Of a DNA stretch of 64,000 nt, positions 12,598 to 20,970 are shown piece after piece. Source of the DNA: Casuarina equisetifolia (taxonomy: Eukaryota; Streptophyta; Magnoliopsida; Fagales; Casuarinaceae). The position numbers were made by a program, and so were the translations under genes. The stretch is from positions 20,173,258 to 20,237,257 of the forward strand of contig CM052354.1 of the NCBI GenBank assembly GCA_028551475.1. Direction: 5' to 3'. The notes below the pieces were generated by a model. The model was not told the DNA's origin. It made no database searches and saw nothing but the letters and a program-made list of their open reading frames with translations. Each line of letters opens with the position of its first letter. The stretch's first letter is position 1.

Positions 12598-13130
12598 TTC
12601 AAAGAAAAATTTTGGGCTCAATTATTCATCATAACAACTTGGGCATATTCATATATAAAAACACTAGTTTGAATTAAATTCATAGACCTAACACCTCAAA
12701 CAATCTCCTTTGACCTAAATAAATTAAGTTTATTTATCAATCCTTTTGCGTTACATGGTTTTGACAAGTAGTAAAGCACTTACAAAAAGGTTTACATTCA
12801 AAAACCAAATGTTTCTCTCTCAAAAGAATACATTATTATTATAAGCAAATTCTCCCTTGTTCTTCTTTGCACCAAAACAACCATTTATATAATTTTAGCC
12901 GATACCATTTCTTGTATGATGAAATGCAAATGGTGGAAACACCGTCCTCTAAGATAGTCATAATTCATAGGGTTATGTGTAGTATCAACTAAGGTATATG
13001 CAGCACGGACACATAACCCATGCACCTTGTCTCTAAAAGCCTAGTCCTTAGAATCTCAATGAGCCTCATAACCATTAGCCAAGAGATATAAAGTAAATAC
13101 CTTTTAATAATCTAACTAACAATTTATATA
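12598..13130 (-). pseudogene. SUVH2/SUVH9-type relic, unit 2 (truncated tandem copy)
   Basis: A second copy of the same region, offset by about 537 bases from unit 1 and lying upstream of it on the minus strand. It shows the same landmarks in worse condition, for example GCFGAKKNKGEFAYNNN and FECKPFCKCFTTC, and stops soon after a FIYEYAQVVM remnant, where unit 1 begins. The two units share strings such as CACTTACAAAAAGGTT and TTTCTCTCTCAAAAGAAT. This points to a tandem duplication inside an already degraded gene, or to unequal exchange. Confidence 0.75.
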
Positions 13131-13254
13131 TACAATCTACTTTCATGAAAAAGGACCAGAAAGTTGAATTGTCAATTTTCTTTACCACATGTAACATTCT
13201 ATATTATGTGTGCAAGCCAATAAAATAGCCAAATACTACTACAACGGTGACATA

Positions 13255-13345
13255 TCAAGCGAATGATTTTCAATAATTTGATTAATAGTTCATTTGTAGC
13301 ATCCATTTTTAAGTAGAAATTTCAAAACCCAAAATTCAAAAACCA
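13255..13345. repeat. Short direct repeat flanking the SUVH relics (right)
   Basis: Partner of 11567-11655, in the same orientation, with several mismatches. It runs directly into the 85-base minisatellite array. Confidence 0.6.
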
Positions 13346-13690
13346 TCATATCTCTTGCATATGATGTTAACCTCAAACTAGGTCTCATCACTTTTGATTT
13401 CATTCTTTCCTTTCTGCCCTTTGGAATCCATCATAGATCTAGCATATGATGTAAGCCTAGAGAATTAGATCCCTTCGCTTTTTTATTTTTCTTCTTCCTT
13501 TCTCTTCTTTAGAATTGATCATATCTTTGAGATATGATGTAAGCCTAGAGAACTGGGTCTCGACATTTTTTATTTCTTTCTTTTCCTTTTGCCCTTCAAA
13601 TTTTTTTAACATATGATGTAAGCCTAGGGAATTGGTTCCTACCACTTTTGATTTCTCTCCCTCCTCTCTACCTTACAGAATTGGGTCACA
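13340..13690. repeat. Minisatellite, about 85-base unit, about four units (array 1)
   Basis: Each unit carries a version of CATATGATGTAAGCCTAG, then (A)GAATTGGGTCCC, then TTTTGATTTCTTTCC and a C/T-rich run ending near ATCATATCT. The same unit occurs at 19130-19395. The array ends exactly where the inverted ATG18f copy begins (13691), in the middle of a unit. Confidence 0.85.
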
Positions 13691-15279
13691 TTGGCTTTCT
13701 TAAAGCAAGAGCTAGTAATGGAGCTAAGTTGTTTTTATATATCTATGTATTCTTTTTCATAGGTGAACTGGGCTGGGTTTGACAAGTTAGAGTATGAGGG
13801 AGACGTCATTCGGCAAGTTCTTCTGCTGGCTTACCGGTCTGGTTTCCAGGTTTGGGATGTCGAGGATGAAGACAACATCCGTGAACTACTTTCCAGGCAT
13901 GATGTGTTGGCTCATTGCATGAGTCCATGTTATGTGGACTTATATTAATGAGCATAAATTAATATTTCCTACTGTGACTAGTTGATATGGTATGCTAGTC
14001 CATCATGGTTGTACACATGTTATACATATTTGTATTGCCCTTGTTGCCTATTTGTTATTATTTAGTGTGAACCTTTTGTCCATCTTATAGTTTGTGATGA
14101 ATTGATCTATTTGTATAGACACATCTAATTATTGGCTAAGTCCCCTCTCTAGCTCTCCTTATGAATTTAATATAGCTTGTTGCAAGGAGAGGTTGGCTAA
14201 GTTTGGTTAATGATTTCTTACTACACTTGATAATGGGAAAATGCCCCACAAGGCATTTTCGCCATGTCATCACTTTCACTCTGTTAAAAGACAAAAGCTT
14301 GCTCACAATAAACACACACAACACTTCTTTTTGCAACTGAGTGAGTGAGAGCCCTAGAAGTCCATGAGCCACTCTCCCATTTTGGTAACAGCTTTGGCTA
14401 TCTCATCGAGCCAAGAAGAGAATAGAGAAAAAGACTAGGGCCTACTTGAAGCTGAAGAAATGGAGATATATGGTATGTTTTCAATTATATTATGTATTGT
14501 ATTTTGAATCCCACAAGTTTTCTCCATAATTGATATTTTGATCCTATAAACAGTCTCTGTTGAGGCAATATTTTCTAACATGATGGTCCTGTTTCATTTA
14601 TGCAAATGCTACCAAAACCATTAGCATCTAAGAGATCACGAGGCAAGTTTGTAGATAGCCACCCATTGTTGGCCATTTGTGATGATGGGTCCCTTTCTGT
14701 AGGAAGAAATGTTCAGCATGGTTCAACCACTCCTATCAATGGGAACATCTCCAATAGCCATGATTCAATGAATGGTTATGTTCGGTTTTATTCCTTCAGA
14801 TCTCAGTCTTATGTTCAAGTGCTAAAGTTCAGATCGGTTGTTTACTCTGAAAGGTGCAGTGCCTAAGTTGTTGATGTTTCTCTAGCAAATCAGGTATATC
14901 TGCTTATGTACTTTTCAATCACCCTTTCTTTCTGCCAACTCAAAGTGTAAGAAATTAAATGTTGCAAATTGCAGATACACTGCTTTGATGCCACAACATT
15001 AGAGAGGGAATATACTATTCTTACAAATCCCATGGTTACGGGTTATCCTAGTTCTGGAGGCATAGGGTATGAACCTCTTGCAGTGGGTTCCTGATGGCTT
15101 GCTTACAGTGGCAGTCAAGTTGTAGTCTCAAATTCAGGACGGGTCAGTCCACAACATCTAATGCCTGCAAGTCATCCTAGGTTCCCTCCAAACGGAAGCA
15201 TGGTTGCTCACTATGCAAAAGAATCAAGCAAACAACTTGCTGCTGGGATTGTGAATCTTGGAGACATGGGGTATAAGAC
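13691..15279 (+). pseudogene. ATG18f pseudogene (inverted copy: exon 2, intron 2, part of exon 3)
   Basis: Unprocessed copy in reverse orientation to the intact gene, with introns kept. The exon 2 copy starts at 13763 after the conserved TTTTTCATAG acceptor and ends at 14893, split by a 676-base solo LTR. The exon 3 copy runs from 14975 to 15279. Inactivating changes are a CAA-to-TAA stop at 14864-14866, a CGA-to-TGA stop at 15092-15094, the LTR, loss of exon 1 and the promoter, and a deletion that joins exon 3 straight to the 3' flank, removing exons 4-7. Of the 13 exon 2 differences, about 11 change the amino acid, as expected for unconstrained decay. Copied sequence begins with TTGGC at 13691. 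Confidence 0.95.
13905..14580. mobile_element. Solo LTR (676 bases) with 5-base target-site duplication
   Basis: Compared with intact exon 2, the pseudogene carries a 676-base insert starting TGTTGGCTCA and ending TTTTCTAACA. The ends TGTT...AACA are the usual LTR termini (TG...CA). The insert is flanked on both sides by TGATG (13900-13904 and 14581-14585), present once in the intact gene. No internal gag/pol region is present, so it is a solo LTR left by recombination between the LTRs of a full element. The superfamily cannot be decided from the LTR alone; 5-base duplications fit both Copia and Gypsy. Orientation is not determined. Confidence 0.9.
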
Positions 15280-16977
15280 ATGGGATCTGTGAAGTATGTG
15301 GCACTGAGTGAAGTGGGTATGTATATATGAATGATGTTGGCTATGTTAGCGCAAGCATGCTAGTTCAATACTTTGTTGCAAAGCTGTTGCTCATGCCTGA
15401 CACTTAGATTTACATTTCAAATTTAGAGAAAAAAGAAAATATTTTCCTTCCTAGATTTCCAAGATCTCTAATTCAGGCATACGAGGATCATCCCTGTATC
15501 TCTTGACCAATTTAGGGGCTTTGAGAGATGGCCAAGAAATCAATCAGCATTTCTTGTAGAGCCCTGGTGTAGCGTATACACAAATGTGATTTTCTTGTAA
15601 ATCCCAAATTGGCAAGCTTTTGGGTTGATATTCGAATCGGTACATTTGCAAAAATTTACTTTCATTCTACATCCTTTTTTTCCCCACTCTTTGGATTAAT
15701 GCCCCTCTTTTTCTTTTGGCTGTTTTGAGCTACATTCTGTTTCCTTTATTCTTTTTTCCCCCAGGTGTGCAGATATTCTTTCATTCTCCTGTGGGTTTCA
15801 TTAACAGTTTTAATATGGCGGAAATTAGAGAATAGTATGATGCGGAATTGTCAATACTATGTTCTTGGGGTTTCATCTACTGTTAACTTTGTGAATAACA
15901 GACTATATATGTTCAATAATCAGTTGTAATATGTAAATAACATTATGTAATAAATTTTTCTTACTGTTTCTTTATTCTATTAATTCAAATTTTTTCTACT
16001 ATCACTCTAGCTATTTTTTCAATAAAATAGCTCGAGGGGTTCATATTTTGTTTCTCCTACTAACTTTTTTTCTCTCAATTTCTTTCCCTTTGCTCGTGTA
16101 TTTGTTAAGAATAGTATAGGTTGTTCCACATTATTTAAATCTTATTTGGAAATTTTCTTTAAAATAAAAAACATAAAGCTATCTTACTAGCTGGTTTCAA
16201 GGAGGGAACGAGCCTTCTCAAATGATTTCGGTGCCCAAGTTTATTAGTCGGTTTTAAAGAGAAAATGAATCTTTTAACACTTTCTCAATGCTTTTAATTT
16301 TGCCCTGTTCAATACTTGACGTGCTTCTAATGCTTTTGACGTTGGCCTTTTCATTAGGTGACTTGTTTCCGGGCTTAGCTTTGTCCTTAGAGTTTCCTCT
16401 CCTTGAGACATCCTTAGGGTTGCTAAGATCTCCTTCTGTGTTGTGTTATCTTAACTTTTAAGATTTGAATTTCTGATATGAATCCTTAGTTTTAACACTA
16501 ATGAAGTTCAAGGCACCCATTATTTTAAGAAAAATAAAGGAAGAGTTGCAGACATCAAGGATTTCGATATTAATGTACCAAAAGTAGGATTTTAAACATA
16601 TCAAACTAAGAATTTGGATATGAGGACCTGGTTTACCCAAATGACAAAGAATGAGGTGAAGAAGCACTAAGCTAATAATAGCACAGGAGATCTTAACAAA
16701 GAAATCCCACCAGTAGCTACGACTGCTGCACCTTGAATGGAAGCCAACACTTCCATCATTTTGCTACGTGAAGCCAACAACACAGCTAAATAACTGCAGA
16801 AAGCAAGATGTTTTTGCTGTTTCTCTTTGAGGAAGAAGATTATCGCACTAAGATAGATGCCACAGAAGATGGGGAAAGATTAAGATATTGCGAACATTAT
16901 ACAAGTGAAAAAGAAAGTTGAAAACGAGATCCTGATAGCTTCCATGTGAGGAACTAAATGGTGCACCTTATAAGACA
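15280..16977. repeat. Inverted copy of the ATG18f 3' flank
   Basis: Reverse complement of 1-1696, differing only at scattered single bases (for example TCTTTCC versus TTTTCC near 15440). At its left edge it is fused to the exon 3 copy; both parental sequences carry GAC at the junction, a three-base microhomology. The right edge of recognisable homology coincides with the window start, so the copy may continue past 16977. Confidence 0.95.
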
Positions 16978-17227
16978 GTTTTCCTTCAACTAATTGCTCA
17001 AGCTTCTCTCCCATTTCACATCCAGGGCCTCTGAGATGAACTTCTTGTGGCTTCGGAAGAATGGAAACAGAAAGCTGCAGACTTTGCTTTGCCCATAACG
17101 GGATGCCTTCGAATGGGATATTATCACGTGACTCATTAGGCCGGGAGGGGCAAGTATTTGGCTCAACTGATGGTGGAGAAGGTATATTGGGTGGCCTCCT
17201 GATATATTGAGATAGGGTGGGTGGAAT
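16670..17227 (-). pseudogene. Tail of an unidentified gene, carried with the ATG18f duplication
   Basis: On the minus strand one frame is open from 17227 to 16670 except for a single TAA at 16880-16882. It reads NIPSPPSVEPNTCPSRPNES, then FEGIPLWAKQSLQLSVSI, LPKPQEVHLRGPGCEMGEK and KLSYKVHHLVPHMEA, then a hydrophobic stretch FSTFFFICIMFAIS before the TAA. The final part is duplicated at 1-308 on the plus strand with the same stop, so this would be the 3' end of a gene convergent with ATG18f, mostly off the left edge of the window. The protein is not recognised. It may be a real C-terminal exon with a hydrophobic tail, or a relic; composition suggests former coding sequence. Confidence 0.4.
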
Positions 17228-17230
17228 TTA

Positions 17231-18240
17231 TGCTTTGCTCGGGGGCGCCGCATGGACAATGTGCAATCTGTACTTCTCTTTTAATAGGAGCATCGCATGG
17301 ATCTCTTGTAAAGAATTTGGCATAGAATCTTATATGTGAGAATGGAAAAATATTTTATGAAAATTCACACCCTTGCTCAAGAATAATTGGCATCCCTCAA
17401 TATAATAAAGCTTATAATAATTGACATTCTTCGTGACTATGTCCATGTAGAAGCTGCTTTTTTTTTTTTGCTCTTCTTTTAGTAGGCTGAAGAAGGTGTT
17501 GGTTTTGTTCTCACATTTTTGGCTTTTTTTTTTTTTTAATTTGGAATAATGCATATGTTATGACTTTTGTTGACACGGTTGATCAAGAAACAAAAAAGTC
17601 CCCCAAAATGGTTTCTCTTTTCTTGAACTTTATATAATTCATGTTTTGGCTGATAAAAAATATTGATACCAGAAATAAGATTAGAAAAATAGAATGCACC
17701 AACAAAATATTGACTTATTATTAATAGAATGTAAATCTCAACAAAATCATACCAACCCTAGTTGTTCTATTAATAGAACAGATAACTCTTCCAAATTAGG
17801 TCTTTACAAAGATTAAAGCAATAGCTAATAAAACCAAATCAATTACATGGTTCGAAAACCAACCGAGAGTATTTTTCTTGCAAACATCCTGAAATCTGAA
17901 CTTATCCCCCGTTCCACTCTATTCATCAATCAGTAAAATCCAATTCAAACTTTTATTAGATTGCAGACGTCCTGAAATCTGATTCCAAATGTCAGACAAA
18001 ATAAACCAAAACCACATTTAAATTCCAACAGAGAGTAATCAACAAAACCCAGATGAAAAATACCTTCTCGGGAGAGATTGAAACGGACAATCGAGAAACT
18101 CAGATGACAAAAACATGAAAGATAACTTTTTTGGGACAGATCTCATACTCCCCTCTTGTGAACCACAACTGACCCACAAACTGACCCGATACTCCCTCTT
18201 CTGACCCACAAACTGATCCGTGAACCTACCTTCTGCCATG
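17231..18240. other. Intergenic; 3' flank of the small ORF at 18243
   Basis: AT-rich, with T runs at 17459 and 17524. An imperfect direct repeat around ATCCTGAAATCTGA (near 17886) and GTCCTGAAATCTGA (near 17968) is the only structure noted. GAAGGTAGGT near 18226, on the minus strand, resembles a splice donor, so a 3' UTR intron of the small gene is possible. Confidence 0.4.
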
Positions 18241-18242
18241 CT

Positions 18243-18621
18243 CTAACGCCTCTTGGCCAATTTTGTGGAGGATGCTCCAGGCCGAGGCTTCTTACATTTT
18301 TTTGGCTCGGTCAAAGGTTGGAAGTCTATAACTTGTATTGCTTTTCTCTTCCTCACATTTTCCGCTTTTTCATAAGCTTCACGAAGTTTTAGCCCTGCAC
18401 GCAGAAGTTTCAAGTCCGACTCTGAAGTGGGGCTGACCCCGTTTGAATCGGTCTTTGGGTGAAGCAACAAGGTCTCCAGTTGTTTACCCCTCCCAAGCTT
18501 ACCATTCTTAATCTCATTCCCACTGTCATCCACACCATCAAAAAAAATGACACAGATCAAATGCCATAGGCACAAGACCGGCTTCATCAAGAGGAGGACA
18601 GGGAAGACCCGAAACATCCAT
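18243..18621 (-). pseudogene. Small unrecognised gene with a homopolymer frameshift
   Basis: After a plausible acceptor (TTATAG, 18623-18628) an ATG at 18621 opens MDVSGLPCPPLDEAGLVPMA and FDLCHFF, then stops (TGA) beside a run of eight T on the minus strand (18540-18547). Removing one T joins this frame to DGVDDSGNEIKNGKLGRGKQ, then a Lys/Arg-rich region with LKLREAYEKAENVRKRKA, VIDFQPL and KKCKKPRPGASSTKLAKRR before a TAG at 18243-18245. The combined product would be about 126 aa, basic at its C-terminus (possible nuclear signal). An upstream exon ending CTCTCAG near 18679 may be 5' UTR. I do not recognise the protein. The shift is either a real inactivating mutation or a sequencing error in the homopolymer. 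Confidence 0.45.
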
Positions 18622-18938
18622 TCTATAAGGAAAACAGTAGACAACGATTGAAAAAAAAAAGAAAAAACAGAGCAAACCTGAGAGAAAGATGGAGAGGCAG
18701 AGAATTGAGACAGTAATTTCGCAGCCAAGTTCCCAATCTGCACGCCGATGAGAGAGAAAAATTGAGAACTCCCGTTCTCTGAATCGTAAGGATTATGAGA
18801 GACACGGAGAGAGAGGCAGAGAGAAGGCTTGAGATGAGCGTCTGTGCGTGAGGGTTTCTTTCTAGTGAATCCGACCGTTGGGGAACGGTCCTCTTACCGT
18901 GACGCGTTTTGTGACCTTACAACAGGAATTCTCCCACT

Positions 18939-19100
18939 CGCAGAAGATCGCAAGCAAGACCTACGAGAGCTGAGAGAGAGTGAGTGACAATCGCAGAAGA
19001 TTGCAAGCAAGACCTAAGACACCTGAGAGAGCGCGAGTGGGAATCGCAGAAGATTGCAAGCAACGGTCACTTTTCAATCCAATCGCAGAAGATTACAAGC
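18939..19100. repeat. Four spaced copies of CGCAGAAGATTGCAAGC
   Basis: The core CGCAGAAGAT(T/C)GCAAGCAAGAC starts at about 18939, 18992, 19044 and 19084, spaced by roughly 53, 52 and 40 bases. It lies upstream of the small minus-strand ORF, among GAGAGA tracts and CG-containing sequence. It may be a promoter-proximal tandem repeat. Confidence 0.75.
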
Positions 19101-19129
19101 GACGGCCATGTTTTAAGTCAAATGTAAGC

Positions 19130-19395
19130 TTAAGAAATCAGTTCTTGTCTCTTCTAATTTTTCTTCCTCTACTTTGCCATTTTTAATCCATCATGTTTTT
19201 AGCATATGATAATATACCTAAGGAATCAGGTTCCGTTACTGATTTCTCTCCCTTGTCTTTGCCATTTGGAATTCACAATATCTCAAGCATATAATGTAAG
19301 CCTAAAGAATTGGGTCCCGTCACTTTTGATTTCTCTTCCTCCTCTCTACCCTTCAAAATCTATCATATCTTTGGCATATGATGTAGGCCTCGGGA
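19130..19395. repeat. Minisatellite, about 85-base unit, about three units (array 2)
   Basis: Same unit as array 1 at 13340-13690: GAATTGGGTCCCGTCACTTT, a C/T-rich stretch with CTACCCTTCAAAA, then ATCATATCTTTGGCATATGA and TGTAAGCCTA. Confidence 0.85.
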
Positions 19396-19519
19396 ATTCA
19401 GTAGCGTCATTTTGATTTTGATGTTTGCAAAGTGTGCTATATTTAGTCTCTTGAATGTTTCTTGAGGCTTGAGCATCCAAGGAATGAATTCGTGTTAGTA
19501 GTTTCAGCAAGATATGTCA

Positions 19520-20095
19520 TTAACATATGGTGTGAGTTTAGAGATTTAAGGGACGTGTAAAAGATGTGACCCAAGTAAGCCCAATCAATCTCTTTAGTCC
19601 TCTCCTCTCTCTTTCTTTCTCTACCCTTAAATTGAATAGAAAAGTATTCCATCAAAATGTTACTGCGTCTTCTCTTTTGCCTCTTCGGCCTTTGCAAATG
19701 GATCAAAATACATCAATCGTGGCTACCTATGATATAAGTCAAGAGGTTTAATGGATGTGTAAAAAATGTGACATATATGAACCCAAACAATTTCTTCATT
19801 CTTTTCCTCTCTTTCGTTCTTTCTCTGTTTGCAAATGGTATAGAACAGCATTCCATCGAAATGTTCTTGCATTTTCTCTCCCTTCTCTTTGGCTCCTGTG
19901 AATCCATCAAAATTTAACCCTTGTGGCTGGCATATGTGTAAGTCCAGAAATTTGTAGTATGTATAAGAGATGTGTTGTAGATATACAAAAGTGTTCCATC
20001 AAAACGTTCCCACATTTTTTCTCCCTCTCTTTTAGCCCTTGTAAATCTATTAAAATCCAACCCTCGTATTTGGCATATGATGTAAGTCCCATTAA
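19520..20095. repeat. Minisatellite, about 190-base unit, about three units (array 3)
   Basis: Units at roughly 19520-19735, 19736-19940 and 19941-20095 share GATGTGTAAAA(A)GATGTGAC, a C/T-rich block with CTCTCTTTC, AGTATTCCATCAAAATGTT and a CATATGATGTAAGTC end. The last block is related to the 85-base unit, so this looks like a higher-order expansion of the same repeat. Confidence 0.75.
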
Positions 20096-20099
20096 CATT

Positions 20100-20970
20100 T
20101 AAATTCTATAACAAAACTTTTAAATGTAATAGGAATTTTACATTTTGAAAATAATTATCACATGTGATTTTACTCTTAGATAACACAAATTAAAGTTCTA
20201 CATGATGCATTCTCTTATCAATAGTAAGTTGTTAATGAAAAATCCAAAGATCTTAACTGGATATCCGCATTCCCTTTTACTTAACATAAAAGAAAAAATC
20301 TATATGACCTAAACCTTAATAGAAAAGAAAATAAGTATTTAAAGGCATAGTACTTGACATAGTTACTAACTTAATTTCTCATGTTGTATGTTGTCATGGT
20401 CTATTCTACTTAAAAGGGCCCATTCCATGTCGTATGTTCCTCTGTTTTTATCTCTTTCGTTGACATTAGACATGTCACATCTCCCGAGATTTTGTATTTC
20501 TCTTGCAATTTTAAAGCAATTTAATCGTTTAGTGGGCTTTTGATAAGTAAAAAAAAAAGCCAATTTTTGTATTGATCTTAATACCTTTCACGAAAAATAA
20601 CGATGAAAACTAGAAGAACTAGGTCTCAAAAACATTAAACAGTACTAGAGAACAATTAAAAACTAAATCCAATTCTGACATTTTTTTCAACTTAAACATG
20701 GTTTTTACTTAATGCTTTTTGATTTGTTCGTTTCTGGTTAATTTCTTTTAAACTCTTTCAGAAGAACTTGATAACACGTCAACAATCAATTCGTACAAAA
20801 ACTTTTCTCTAACTACCAACAAAAAAAATAAAATAAAAATAAAAATAAAAATTTGACCAAGCTTAAAACTAGTGTCAGCCACGACATAAGAAAGATATTA
20901 ATAGAGAATTACTTAATTTGTCATTCTTCTTTAATAATTAATAATAAATGCAATTTTTTTTTCTTTATTT
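20100..20970. other. Intergenic, AT-rich, no gene recognised
   Basis: Only short A/T runs and an AAAAT repeat near 20822-20850; no coding or transposon feature could be supported. Confidence 0.6.

Noticed and set aside
13763-14866. Two open frames as functional second ATG18f gene
   Set aside because: They are pieces of the pseudogene: no exon 1, split by an LTR, nonsense codons at 14864 and 15092, and exons 4-7 deleted.
1-16977. Arms 1-1696 and 15280-16977 as the two LTRs of one large retrotransposon
   Set aside because: They are in opposite orientation, lack TG...CA ends, and carry ATG18f exon sequence; no gag/pol lies between them.
17085-17103. GCTTTGCCCATAACGG shared with ATG18f exon 5 (near 2757) as an extra duplicated piece
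   Set aside because: Only about 16 bases and in an orientation that does not fit the inverted copy; likely coincidence, since flanks do not match.
13340-20095. Regular repeats as a CRISPR array
   Set aside because: Units are long, imperfect and contiguous without unique spacers, and the DNA is clearly from a plant; these are minisatellites.
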